The notes: generated by a model from the sequence alone, not told the origin. A stretch of DNA of 64,000 nucleotides from Massospora cicadina (GCA_022478985.1 JAKSZP010009513.1:41670-105669); one strand, 5' to 3'. Positions 34,786 through 46,439 are shown, counted from the first letter of the stretch. Program-made: numbers and translations.

Positions 34786-35291
34786 CATCCCCCTCTTGCC
34801 TAGATTTCCAGCGAGAAAAGGACTGGGCATGGAAACACTGCTTTGGACACCTGGTCAAATACTTCATTGGTTCAAGCGGAGTACTTCATCAATACTCAAC
34901 GCTGCTTGGGATGACCTTCAGCATATGGCATTCCTCCTCTTCCTCCTCGCTACTGCCTACTCAGAGCGCGGTCCCCATGACCTCTTGTCATGCCAGGCTG
35001 ATTGATTTACTCATGATGATCTTTTTCCCAGGATCCAGTTTTCCCCCCATCAGGGTATATGACCCTCTGTCATATTCAGGTTTCTTGTCTGGCATCCTAG
35101 AATTCCTGATTCTCTCCTCATCCTAGACAGGAGACTCTTGCCATCGATATTCATCTCGTGGCTTAATTAAGAATACTTATTTATATTTGCCTTCATTATT
35201 TCATTTATAACCTCTTGGCTGTAAGTCATTCTTCCCTCAGAAAGCTTATTTCATTAATTTTATGAAATTAATTTCCCAAAATTGGAGCCTA
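34786..35291 (-). other. 3' untranslated segment of element C
   Basis: Begins with the polypurine tract (minus-strand aagagggggatg). It aligns with the corresponding segment of B (14587-15060), sharing the ctcctcttcttcctcct-type tract. A plus-strand open frame of 119 codons (34767-35126) begins inside the LTR and is not kept in B, so I do not call it a gene. Confidence 0.6.
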
Positions 35292-36522
35292 ATGGAGTGT
35301 AGGGTGCATAATGTCAACTTCTATATCAGTCTGACATCCCCCTCTAGTCCTGCTCATATGTCAAACTCAGAATCTCGCTACCAACAGCTTCTTAACAGTC
35401 TGTCCAATTTGGACCTCCGCCTCTTCCAGTGAATGAGTCAGGATGCTTGGTGGACCCTCTTCTATGGTCCTTCCAGGACTCATACGCCTAGCCTGGTGCA
35501 AGCAGCTAGTCCTTCCATCAAGTTACTGGAAATGGTATCCAATCCCATCAAAACCAGGTGTGCCATCATTTCAAATAACTCTCAGCTGACTCTTCCCATG
35601 CAGTCAATCCCTGAGTTGGACTTCAAAACCCTTCTGGATTCAGCTCCTTTCACTGAGGCTCTGAACATCATTGTCAATGCTCTGGAGGTTATGCCAACTG
35701 CTCTAGATTGTTCATTCCTGGCTGGGTCAGATTTGCTCCCTGAGTTCCTCTTCCTGACTTGGTCAATTCTACAAACCCGCTGTACTGGTTTCTGAGCTCA
35801 CAATTGGGAACAGCATTCATACTGAGCTCCCCTATGCTGAACTTTGAGTGCAAGTCACTGAGGCATTGTCATTAGTGCTGAATCCCTCAGATCTGGACAA
35901 CCTTCTGGATCAGGATACTGCCACTTATGCTCTCCGCTTTGCCAGCCAAGTTCTTTGAAGTTGGTTGATGAAGCTTCCAGCCTCACCTGACTTTCATTGG
36001 TCATTCAGCTTCAGCTTCCATGAAGCCTGTAGTCATTGTTTACAGGATGCAATCCATTTGTTACATGACTACCTCTTCTCTGGAGCTTCCCATCGCTATC
36101 TTCCATTGATGGCACTAATTGGGGGTATGATTTGACAACCTCCCTTGAGTATTCCTTCTTTGCTGCCAGCTCACATGTCTGGTGTTCTTGATGAGGCCCG
36201 TCAGCAGGCACTCAAGACAAATCTTCTGGCGCTGGTGCCTTATCAGGATTACTTGGGGTTATTTGCTGATTGCCTCTTCCTTTATTGCTGTTTTCCACCC
36301 CGCTCTGGGGTTTCATGATTGGCATCTTCTGACATATCTATTTCTCTTCCCCTAGTCGCGTTCTCTCAGGGCTCAGCGTCAGCTCAACAAATGTGGTTTT
36401 GAGTAGGACTTGCCCTTGCAAGTGTCTGATTGCATATCAATTTTGATGGGCTATTCCTCCCTACTGCGATCCATCCTCCCTCCCCCAAGAGGTGACATAG
36501 GCGGAATCATCCCCTGCACTGA
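35292..36522 (+). pseudogene. Antisense ORF in element C, unknown protein
   Basis: A plus-strand frame of about 410 codons, opposite to all other genes of the element and convergent with integrase. ATG at 35292 opens MECRVHNVNFYISLTSP; one TGA (35430-35432) interrupts, then the frame is open to 35795 (includes WWTLFYGPSRTHTPSLVQ and LDFKTLLDSAPFTEALNIIV). One frameshift near 35770 leads to a second frame with LNPSDLDNLLDQDTATYALR, HEACSHCLQDAIHLLHDYLF and LPAHMSGVLDEARQQ, interrupted by single stops, most of them TGA. It ends near 36522 and AATAAAA follows at 36532. No signal peptide, zinc knuckle or domain I recognise; Leu- and Ser-rich, probably helical. Element B lacks it. It may be a captured gene or an accessory gene like the antisense ORFs of plant Tat-lineage elements. 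Confidence 0.55.
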
Positions 36523-36584
36523 GGACAACCAATAAAAATAAAAATTTTATAAAAATATATCAGCTTCTTTTTTTTTATCTACGC

Positions 36585-36588
<4 letters not shown>

Positions 36589-36622
<34 letters not shown>

Positions 36623-36653
36623 TTCCAATATCTTTTATTTTTTTTTTTTTTTT
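36589..36653. repeat. (TA)n microsatellite and poly-T tracts
   Basis: About 15 TA units at 36589-36619 followed by T-rich runs (36637-36653). It separates the antisense ORF from the C-terminus of integrase. B has a related AT-rich tract at 15130-15240, so the AT-richness is ancestral and the pure TA run is an expansion. Confidence 0.9.
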
Positions 36654-36889
36654 CTATGGGACTTGACCTTGTTTCAGTTCAGAGGTCCATCTTTTCCCCC
36701 AAACTGGATCCTGGGCACTTAAACCTACCAGTTTTCTATGGTTCAGAGGTCCTTTTTTCAGACTTAACCATCTAGATTGGTTCAGAGGTCCTTTTTTTGG
36801 ACTTGACCTAATCATTAGGACATGACCAACTTAATGGTTCATCAGTCCTTCAGGAACTCTTTTTTTATTTTTTTTTGATCCATTGCTTT

Positions 36890-38144
36890 AAATATTTAGC
36901 GTGGACTTGATTTACTACTCTTCCATCCAAGAGATTCTTGATGGAATAAGCATCAGTCGCCATCTTGGTGATTACTTCAAATGGACCTGACCATAATGCA
37001 TCCAACTTGTTTCTTCATCAAAACCATGCATATTGCAATAGGCAACTCTTTCTCCTATTTGATATTCTTCTAATGGCGGTCAGTTTTTATCATCCGTCAA
37101 TTTTGCTTGTATCCTTTTCTTTAAGGTAGTATCAAATGCTTGCAATTGCATATCAATCAGGATACTCATCAGTCAGTTCAGGTATTGTTCAGTACTCATC
37201 CCCAACGTAGGTTCTACTACCAAATATAATATTGGTGGTAATGCGGCCTTCCTCCCATAAAGTAATTCAAATGGCATCTTTCCCATCGCCATATGATGAC
37301 TGATGTTGTAGGTGAATGTCACCAAACTCAGGTATGTTCCCCACATGGAAGTTCTCCCTGTGACTAGCTTCCTCAGCGTCGTGGCCAGCATCCCATTGAC
37401 CCGTTCTACCAGTCCGTTCATCTCCAGCTGATATGGTACTGACACAACTCCCCAGATCCCCATTATTTTGTTTAGCCTCAGGATCACATGGGATGTGAAG
37501 TTGGTCCCATTATTGCTCAGTATAACTTGTGGACACCCATGCTGGTATACTACTTGATCCAGGATGAATCTCGCAGTACTGGTAGCATCAACTCTGGTTA
37601 ATGCCTTTGTTTTGACCCATCTTGTCAGATGATCAATGGCCACTATGATGTACTTGACTCCTCCTGTGCTCATTGCCAACGGTCCCATCACATCAATAGA
37701 CACCGTGTGCCATGCAAATCCAGGTTGGACTAGTCAGTATCCAGTTGTATTCTTGTGTGGTTTATGCAGTTGGCATTCCACACAACAAGCCAGATGGTCT
37801 GTGACATCATAATTAATTGATTCCCAGTAATAATACTGGCAAATATGGTCAGTTGTTTTTCTCAGGCCTCCATGCCTGACAACCTTATGAGTGGCTAGAA
37901 TGATCGCTGCTCTCTCTGACAGTTTTGGGAATAATAGCCATTTCCCATTTATCATCTTAAATACTTGTCCATCCATGGTCTCAGTGTTTTCCATCACTTT
38001 TTGAAGTGCACCTTGGATTTCTTGAGGCTCATCCTCAATTCTTCCTTTGACCATTCTCTGGAATAGCTCATCCACCTGCAGATATACCAACTGGACCATT
38101 GGTAACCGCGATAAGCCATCTGCATTCTGATGAGAAGCCCCCAC
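36890..38144 (-). pseudogene. Integrase of element C
   Basis: N-terminal HHCC zinc module at 37734-38144 (VVRHGGLRKTTDHICQYYYW, then CCVECQLHK). Catalytic core at 37173-37703: SIDVMGPL carries the first Asp, AIDHLTRWVK follows, the second site reads LSNNGTNFTSH with Asn (complement of 37512-37514) where related element B has Asp, and GLVERVNG carries the Glu. A GPY/F-like C-terminal part lies at about 36900-37100. The domains are in long open frames, but stops separate the zinc module from the core. Integrase inserts element cDNA; without the second Asp this copy cannot. Confidence 0.85.
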
Positions 38145-38198
38145 TTGGTGGACTATCTCATAATCATAAGCCTGAAGTTTGAGTGCCCATTGGGCCAG

Positions 38199-39370
38199 TC
38201 ATCCTTCAGGTTCCCTCAGATTGTGCAGCCAATGCAACGAAGAGTGGTCTGTCACCACCTTAAAGTGCATTCCATGGACATACACCCAAAACTGTTTACA
38301 GGCGTAAATGACTGCAAGGCATTCACGCTCAGTTATGGTGTAATTCCTCTCTGCGGCAGAGAGTGTCCAGCTCACATATGCCACCGGATGTTCATCCCCA
38401 AGTTCATCTACTTGGCTCAGTATGGCGCCAATCGCCATCAATGAAGCATCAGTTTGAATGATAAACTCCTGATCAAAATTTGGATATTTCAGAATTGGCG
38501 AATTTATCAGGTACTGGCGTAACTCATCAAAGGAGTCCTGAGCCTCTTCATTCCATATGAATCCTTTTTTTGGATCCTTTAATAAATGAAATAAGGGCTC
38601 AGCTATTTGGGCGAAGTCCCAAATAAATCTTCTATAGTATCTGACCATCCCAAGGAATACTTGGATGTCTCAGACACTCTTTGGCACAGCCATCTTTTCA
38701 ATAGCTGCTATCTTCTGGGGTTGCAGCTGCAATCCATTTGCGTTGATCACAAATCCCAGGTATTCAAGCTCCTTCTTGAAGAAGTGGCACTTCCGTGGCT
38801 TGATCTTCAGGTTAGCCATGGACAGTCTCTTAAACACTTCCTCCAAGTGCTGAAGGTGATCAGTAAACGTCCTACTGAACACGTTTATATCATCCAGATA
38901 TACCAAGATGCATGACAACTTCAGGTCGCTTAATACCGCATCCATGGCCCTCTGGAACGTCGTGGGCGCATTACAAAGACCCTGGGGCATCCTAGTCAGC
39001 TGGTATAACCCCTGTGCGGTGATAATTGCACATTTTTCCTGGGCTTCTGCTGGCAAGTCAATCTGCCAGTATCCCAAGATTAGGTCCATTGTGGAGAAAT
39101 ACTTTGCTTCTCCTAATTGTCTAGCGCATTGTCAATCCTTGGTAGGGGATACAAATCCTTCTTCATAATTTTATTCAGCCTCCAATAGTCAATCACTACC
39201 CAATTTGATCCATCTTTTTTCTTTACAATCAAAATTGGGCTTGCCCAGGGACTTGATGACAGAACTAGAAGCCCATGCTTTACTAGTTTGCTGATCTCAT
39301 CTTCCACTACCGCTTTGGCAGCTTTTGATCTTCAGATCAGTCTCATTCTTATCAGTAAATTTTCTCTGGT
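38199..39370 (-). pseudogene. RT and RNase H of element C
   Basis: Three long frames. 39113-39307: fingers (EDEISKLVKHGLLVLSSSP, ILIVKKKDGSNWVVIDYWRLN). 38670-39089: palm with LILGYWQIDL, PQGLCNAPTTFQRAMD and an intact active site YLDDINVFS (complement of 38889-38900), then LGFVINANGLQLQP. 38199-38648: connection and RNase H (VRYYRRFIWDFAQIAEPL, FIIQTDASLMAIGAIL, LAVIYACKQFW, VTDHSSLHWLHNL). A frameshift near 39090-39115 separates fingers from palm. It is the best-preserved RT in the window. Confidence 0.9.
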
Positions 39371-39571
39371 GTCAACTTTGTGAATTATGCCTTGTGCGCA
39401 TCCCAAATTGTGATCATCCTGCAGCAAATATTTCCCAATATCTCTCAAATAATTTGAGCACCTCCTCCTTCTGCCCTTCTGGCAGATCTGCGAGCTGCTC
39501 TTGATCAACTAATAAGTTGATGCTTTTGGCCTGCTCCAGCTGGTAATCCCATTTCCTTGAGAGATCCAAAA

Positions 39572-40435
39572 TCATGGAATTGTCTCAATTCTGCCATTCA
39601 GGATTAAATGAATAAATGCAATGATTTGATTTTTCTTAATCTTCATCAGTTTTTCGCTTAAATTTGCCAAGAGAACTTGTATTTCTCCATGGCCTGGCAT
39701 AATTATCCCAGGAGCCACCCAAGGCTCCACTCTGGACTTCTTCCAGGGGCTTCCAACTTCTCCATACAACAACTCCAGAATCTCTAGAGTCAACCCTGTG
39801 TTGACTATCATCTGTGATCTGGCCAGTATGGTTTCTTCTTTTTTGATCTGCAAAGGAATTCCCCAGTTCTCTAGGATTTTGGCTGGCATCTCCCGTCACT
39901 TCCTACCAACTAATTGGTACTGAATTGGTACAATGCCATCATTGTATATCAAGTTGATGAAATTATTTCTCCAGTTCAATGGAACTTCACCATTCTTTTG
40001 ATATACTAATGGTAACGTCTGACCCAGGATGGTCAATGTATTATCCTCAAAGTTACATTTAACTCCATATTTCTGCAGAAACTCTGTTCCAATCAGGATA
40101 TCATAGTTTTGATTTGCCAAAACTATTGCTGGCGCGGATACCACCAATGACCCAAATTGTAGTGGCAGCGCACTATACGCTCCACAGGAAATGGTGGTGT
40201 TCAGCCCAGCTGTTCCATATTCCTTCTTGTGTTCCAAGTCTGGAGAGATCTTCATCTTCTTCACCAGCTTGGTTGACACAATGTTGATGGGCGCTCCGCT
40301 GTCAACTATCACCTGTACCCTTACTCGATTCACCTGAATATCTATATATGTACACTTGGAGTATTGTAATAGGGTATTTACTGAGTGAATTGTGGCGTTA
40401 TTAGCCAAATCTAGGGTATTAATTATCTGCGCCAA
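39572..40435 (-). pseudogene. Retropepsin region of element C
   Basis: Open frame 39896-40435 contains VQVIVDSGAPINIVSTKLV with the intact catalytic triad DSG (complement of 40295-40303), then NYDILIGTEFLQKYG and LTILGQTLPLVY, typical of the second half of the retropepsin fold. A short frame at 39572-39889 continues into the protease-RT linker (MPAKILENWGIPLQIKKEE). The homologous B protease has lost its Asp. In the family it cleaves Gag-Pol. Confidence 0.85.
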
Positions 40436-40439
40436 TAAT

Positions 40440-42026
40440 TCAGGAAATGATTCCTTAATTGTGCCAAGGGAATTGACAGGTTGGCCTCATCTAACCAAAT
40501 ATTGGTTAACTCATCAGGATTTTTGGCAGTCCAAATCTTCTCCGCCAGTTGTCAGGCATATGGCTGGGCAACCTCCTGAACTATCTCGGGGTCGATCTTC
40601 TTCGCCCCAGCTCTGGTCACGGCGTTTATGTCCATGCTGACCACTTGATATATTGGATCCTGCTCATCATCCACAAACAAATTGCTGATATCTATTTCTT
40701 TGTTCATAACATTGGGAGGAACAGGTTTCTCCGCCGTCCTAGACTGTTCCTTGTCTAGACAGCAGGTTTTTTTCCCAAATCCTTGGTGGCTGCTATCTCC
40801 TTAGCCTGGACCATATTAACTTGATCCTTCAGCTTTTTGCAGTGTGTGGCAAAATGCCCTTTCCCACCACACTGAAAGCAGACCTTTTCCTTCTTGTTTA
40901 ACCAATTGTAATCCTCAGGCTTATTCCCCAGCACAGTTCAGTTAAAAGTCTCCTTTGCTCCTTTGCCTCCCTTCATGGGATTCAAACTTTGGACCAGATT
41001 TGACTTGAAGCTTCTATTAGGAGCATCGAACGTTGCTCCCAAAATCTTCAAATTGTCTACCATTTGTGAGGTAGTTATCTCAGTCGCAAATACAGTAGAC
41101 ATCATTTGATGCAAATTGCAATAGGGCTGAAGGGCCACTTGCAAGCGATTCTTGCATCAAAGTCATCTAACACCTTTGCTCCAGCCAGGATCTGTGATTC
41201 CTGGTAGAATTGATCTGCGAAGCTTGCAAGAGACTCATCTTTACAGAATTGAATTCCCATAAAGTCTTGCTTGCATTTTGACATGTGGGTTGGACTGCCA
41301 AATTCCTTCATTATTGCTGCCTTAGCCTCAGCATAAGACCAGCTGTCCCCCTCCAGGTGGGGTAACACCAGATTCTGGCAATCTGTGTTTAAGCAGTTCA
41401 TGACTGTCAACGCCTTCTGATGATCCCCATATCCATTCATGGTCATGTCAAATAGTCAGAAAAATGCTGGGGCGTTATCCTGATGGAATGTAGGCAATTT
41501 AGGGGTTGCCCTAAATTCCTCCAAGTCAGTTCAGGCTGACTCTCTCAGTTCAGCTATTCAGTTTACTTGCAGAGTGTCATTGGGCGTCATCTCCAAAATA
41601 GCATTGAATGCGGGTGGCATATTTCTTGGGGTATTCATTTTCCCAAGTATCATTCAAAGACTTCCTTCTTTGACATCATTGGCCACATCAGACTCGCTTG
41701 CACTTCTGTGTGCTTTCAATTTCTCTACTTCTTTTAATAACTTCTCAATGTCTGCACCAAATTTTCTCAAATGAACGTGATCCGCTTCATGTTCCATTTT
41801 CAGAAATAGGATCTCTCAGATGAGGTCTCCTTCTTTCTTCTTTAATGAGTTTACTTTGCCAAGTAACTCAGTTCCCAAAGTTGGCTACGTTGTCAACTCC
41901 TTTTTCCACCTTGGCTACTTGTTCCTCCAAGGCTGCAAACTCCCGGTGGTCTACAGAGTTTAAAGCGTTCTGGTTCACTGTGGCAATCTCAGTCCACAAC
42001 CTATGCATTTCTTCTTTGTACGACAT
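40440..42026 (-). pseudogene. Gag of element C
   Basis: ATG at 42024-42026 opens MSYKEEMHRLWTEIATVNQ, then a heptad-like charged region (FAALEEQVAKVEKGVDNV) suggesting a coiled coil. The capsid-like part is in the open frame 41102-41446 (DHQKALTVMNCLNT, LPHLEGDSWSYAEAKAAIMK, ASFADQFYQESQIL). A perfect CCHC zinc knuckle, CFQCGGKGHFATHC, is encoded at the complement of 40839-40880. At least three frameshifts and several stops lie between these parts. Gag builds the particle and packages RNA. Confidence 0.85.
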
Positions 42027-42051
42027 TCTGGATTAATTCTTCTACTCAACT

Positions 42052-42070
42052 ACCCCTGTAGTGAGCACCA
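42052..42070 (-). other. Primer-binding site of element C
   Basis: Complement TGGTGCTCACTACAGGGGT; three bases from the 5' LTR. Identical to the sites of A and X. Confidence 0.85.
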
Positions 42071-42073
42071 ACT

Positions 42074-43237
42074 TGTAAAAATTTTACTCTTAGGAGTTGA
42101 TTTATTGGAGGTCAACCCTAGTAATCTTTCTACTGCACAGGTTCAGTTTCCTCGTGCACCTTGCATTGTAAGAATATATATAATCTGATAATAGTATGAT
42201 GACTATTATCCATAGTCAAGTTAGAATTATCTTCAGGCCCAACGCTTCAGCTGGTATTTCTGATAATACTGAATATCGCACTCTTAGGGATTTGTTCCCT
42301 AAATCCTGTCCACTCAATCTTCATTAAGATCCTCTGATGACAGTCCCTTTGGCCCAACACACAGTCAGCAGCAATCCCTTAGCCATGGTTCCCTTCATCT
42401 CTAGATCCCCGCTCAGATCTCTACTCTTCTCTGAGAGTCTACCAATTATTGCCTTCTGCAATAATATCCTTGAGATGGAATCTTCATGCTAGATGCTGAT
42501 AGTCTAACTATTACCAAATCTACAGTCAAACTAATAAGGTTCTTTATTAGTTCTTTCCCAACTGTAAACTTGTGTCAATCAGTGAGTATTTTTCAGTATA
42601 TTACTGTTTTCTACTTGAGTGTTTATGAGTGTTTTTTATTATAGTGAATTCTAGGGAATTTATAGGGGATTCAGCTGTCTAACCCTCAGTTGACACCTCT
42701 TTGATGAAATGGCAGCTGTTGCCATTGAATCACCCTTCCTCATCTCAGCAGCGATGGTCTTCCCCATCCTGACTAGGATTCTGATGTTAGACATCCTTGA
42801 GACCTCAAACAAAAGAGTCAGAAATGTATCCTTAACGTTTTTTCTCTCAATCCAAGTGAATCATCCATAATTGGCTAGCAACCTGCTTAACACTTTTTAA
42901 TTGATTCGCTAGTTGCAGGTGGCATCACTCACCTCACAACTCATTAAACATTCCCAATCAGTCAGTGATGAAACCTGACCAATCCCAATTGGTACACCTG
43001 ATAGTTAATTACTATCAGATGCCCTTATTTTGTCAGCCACTCCACCTGATGAGATATTAGGTATTCATCCGGATTGATCCCTAATGGATATGACCAGATA
43101 AATATCCTAAAATCCCCCAAATGTAGTTCCTCCAAAATTTGGGTCAACAATTTCCAATTCACTTCGCCTTAGGGAATTTTTCCCCTAGTGATACCAGGTA
43201 ATCTAGCAGGCTGGGAATATGGGCAAAAATCCCAACA
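42074..43237 (-). repeat. 5' LTR of element C
   Basis: 1164 bp, pairs with 33620-34785. Ends CCCAACA at 43237, followed by gatcc. Confidence 0.9.
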
Positions 43238-43760
43238 GATCCATACTTAAGCCCTACTTCAGAACCATGTACACATCCAATGAGGGAGCCACTTCAGGTT
43301 TCCTACAGATGTTCAAACAATATAGATGGAACAAGTGATCACCAGAAGGCTTACCACATATAATGTTGCATGAGTCAAAAGGCTCATGAGATACTCAGCA
43401 CATGTGTCTTATCCAGACTTAACTAGCATGAGATGATATAATGACTCCTGTTAAAGTTTAGAGTAATTAAGACATCCTGAACATGAAATAAGAATTTCTG
43501 TTTATGAAGGCAAGAAAGAGCAATCAGTTGCTAGCTATGTCACTTGTTAATATTTAAAGGCAAGGCTTTGGACAACAGGAACTTTGGATCTATTGACTGC
43601 AAAAATAGTGTTACTGAGGTTTCTAGAGATGCATCCCACTTTGAAGATAGACATGACCTTAGCCATCAAAGCTGCAATATCACTGAAGGCCATCGAGAAG
43701 GCCTTATTCAATGTTTAAGGAACTTATAAATTGGAATACAAGAGTTAGATTGTTGGCCCT
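43238..43760 (+). pseudogene. Gag fragment of gypsy element D
   Basis: Homologous to the X Gag (1-1263, opposite strand). Two frames are needed: the first reads SDHQKAYHI and CMSQKAHEILSTC-like sequence near 43340-43420 (X: SDKQKAHHIQDCMSCKVQKIL). From about 43549 a second frame reads RLWTTGTLDLLTAKIVLL and HPTLKIDMTLAIKAAISLK (X: QLWTTGTLDLPTIKTVLL). Five or more stops. About 0.4 kb of Gag expected between the D primer site and this point is missing, so the locus lost sequence where C now sits. Confidence 0.7.
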
Positions 43761-44538
43761 GCCTTGCTTAACTAGGATGCAAACTTGATGTAGAAGGTTT
43801 ATGTATCGCACAGACTAGACACTAAATAACCTTATGAAGGGATATGATCATCCTCACTATATAAAATTCTCTTCTGATTCTATTCAATATATCATCAATT
43901 TCTTATTGAAACTATTTACACCCATGGCAAACTCTTGTGGATACTCTCTGACTTGATCTTTTTTGCGTTGGCACCTCAGGACACAACAGAATTCTATATA
44001 ATCTCTCCCTTGGCAGATTAACTCTAAAGTATCCTTACAAATGAATTTTTAGTCTTCCAGAGCAGCTAAAAAGACTGGCTACTATATTCTGCAAAACTGC
44101 TAATCCTATACTGGTTACTAACAATTAGATCACAAAACCAATATAAGTGAAATAAAAAAAATAAATTGATATTCTGTGAAAAATTATTATAATAAAATTG
44201 AAGTTTTTTTTACTAATTTACAAAAATCAGAATAAATTTATATTGAAATTGTAAAATAAATTAAGGATAAAAGTAGCAATATTGGGTGTTTCATGATCCC
44301 CTGATGAGTCTGCATCTAATCTCTAATTTAGTTGCAGCATCTCATCAACTTAATTTGCATATCTGTGAGATCTATATCAAGGTGGTTATCCTTGAACCAG
44401 GACGTTCAGGGCCCTTTTTTCAGTCCCCAGTTTTATGTTAAGGGCTGCAATTTTACTACAGAATATTACTTTTCTATCTGCTTTAGTAATATGCTAATCT
44501 AATTCATATTTATTTGATGGCGCTGCTCCAATGCACCT
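43761..44538. other. Unassigned, AT-rich
   Basis: About 0.78 kb between the D Gag fragment and element I. No frame or repeat recognised. Confidence 0.4.
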
Positions 44539-45174
44539 TGGAGTAGGATCATAGGTTAGTACCACAGACTCTTTTTATTGTTTGAGGGCCAGATGACCTA
44601 AAGTTTAAGGGTGTTGGTTTCTTACCAGGGTTGCTTTTCCTGGTCAAGAAGTCTTGTTTAATCCAGATAACAAATATGGTGTGATAAATTCCAAATAACT
44701 ATTATTTTTACTTAAAATTGCAAAAAGGGTAGAAAAAGCATAAAGTTTATTATTCAATACTCACTTTTTAAGGGTAATTAAAGAAAATTTGAATAGGTAT
44801 CATCTAAGCCATCTAAACCTAGGTCTAATAGATAAACAAATTAAGAATTTGGTACAAGCCTCAAATAACTTGATTAATCTGATAGAGCTTGCCTCATAGC
44901 CAGGTTTGAACTCTAATATTGTGTGAGTCAAAGGGAGCAGAATTCTGGTTTATCAGTCAGGGTTGAATTCTGATTTCAATTAGTCAACTTTATTAGAGAT
45001 GATGCCTGACAGAAGTTTGAGCTTGTAATCAAATTTGAATGGATCACTGACCTTGATAGCTGTTAACTTTTATCAGAGATTATCTATGACAGAATTGTGA
45101 GCCTTGTGATCAGTTCAGGATTGATTCTCATTATCTGACTATTCAGATCTATCATTTGGTTGGGAATCCCAACA
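44539..45174 (-). repeat. 3' LTR of element I
   Basis: 636 bp; shares with 51167-51797 blocks such as gggtgttggtttctta (44608), gtcttgttta (44650), gcataaagtttattattcaatac (44740). Ends AATCCCAACA. Confidence 0.85.
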
Positions 45175-45199
45175 ATACCCCTTCTAGATCTTAGCGCAG

Positions 45200-46330
45200 A
45201 GGAGAAAATGGATGGAAAAAGCAGCTATGTATATGGTTGATGATTGTGCCCTAAACAACCTTTATGATTGAGTGTTCATTGCCCCATCTATATATAACTT
45301 GATAGGCACTGACCAGTTGGTACTCAGTTTGTGATTATAACTCTCAAGCTGGTGATAGTAGAATAGAACAAGGTCACTTAGCTGAAAGGTGTGTAGGGGA
45401 TCATGCTTATCAATTAATTGAGAAGTCTTCTATTGGTTGTAGCATACAGGTTTTCAGCAGCCAGAGCTTAAAGTCTTATAATTTAATTTGCAATATTTTG
45501 CATAGGGACCTTGCAAGCTTCAGAAAAAGCTTGGTCAAGCATCACCTAAACTTTGGAAAGCAGTTGGGGGTTTCTGCCATACAACACTTGAAATGGTAAC
45601 ACCTTAGTAATTTGATGGTAATTGATCCTTTAGGCCAGAATTGCACTAGGCAAATATGGGGTCAATGAAGGGGGTCAGCCAAAGCTATTTTCTAAAGGTT
45701 GCAGTTAAAGTGCCATTTACCTGCTCTATCATTCCATTGGTTTCATAATGGTAGGGGGTGGAGAATACCTGAGTGGTTCCCATCAGGTTGGCTAAACCTT
45801 TTATTAGTGTTGAGTGTTAATTTTGTCCATTATTGAAGAGAATGAAGTTATTGCACCCATGCTAGATAATCCTATTATATAAAAATGTGGAGGTGGCCTT
45901 TGTTAAAGTGGTGAGAAGTGATACAGCTTTGATACACTTAGTTAGATGATCTACAGCTAGTAGAGAGACTGATGTTCATTGGAGGCTCTAGGAAGAGGTC
46001 CTACAACATCAATGCTAATGATATAGAATGATTTACAAGGTGGGACTACTTGATGTTGAGAGCAAGAATTAGGTCTTACTTGGCTTTTACATATCAGAAA
46101 GGACTCCATTACATCCTGGATAGAAACAAGCATTCCTCCCCAATAACATTGAGTTTTAAGCTACTGATAAGTTTTCTGAATCCCATGGCTGAATTGCCAA
46201 TTTGTTTCAAATATGATGTTGGTTTAAGCTGAGGGTCTTATATATAAGGCACCCATTGCTTTGATACAAGTTTTTACAATTGCTCATTATTTATTTGAAG
46301 ATTTGCCAATCTTTTCACTAATTTCTACTA
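45200..46330 (-). pseudogene. Integrase of element I
   Basis: HGCNNFILFNNGQN (about 45818-45860) is the second catalytic site with Asn (complement of 45832-45834) in place of Asp. STPYHYETNGMIEQVNGTL (about 45690-45760) carries the Glu. Decayed zinc-module sequence follows at 46040-46330. Numerous stops. Confidence 0.75.
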
Positions 46331-46439
46331 AAGGTTAAAAGATTTATCCTTTCTATAAGTGTGGCTAGATTATAAAGGTATAGAGTTGGTCCTCTTCAGG
46401 GTTAGTTATAGTTGAGATAAAAAGCTGAGATAGACAATC

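Larger units (their letters stand above)
33620..43237 (-). mobile_element. Gypsy element C, youngest full-length element
   Basis: A minus-strand Ty3/gypsy element of 9.6 kb with near-identical 1.16-kb LTRs, primer site (42052-42070), polypurine tract (complement of 34786-34797), and gag, protease, RT, RNase H, integrase in the usual order, each in long open stretches. Between integrase and 3' LTR it has a 2.1-kb segment with an antisense reading frame not present in its relative B. No target duplication flanks it (attca and gatcc). Confidence 0.9.

Noticed and set aside
34767..35126. 119-codon plus-strand frame at the left end of element C as a gene.
   Set aside because: It starts inside the LTR and crosses the polypurine tract; the aligned part of element B has no matching frame, so it is most likely chance.
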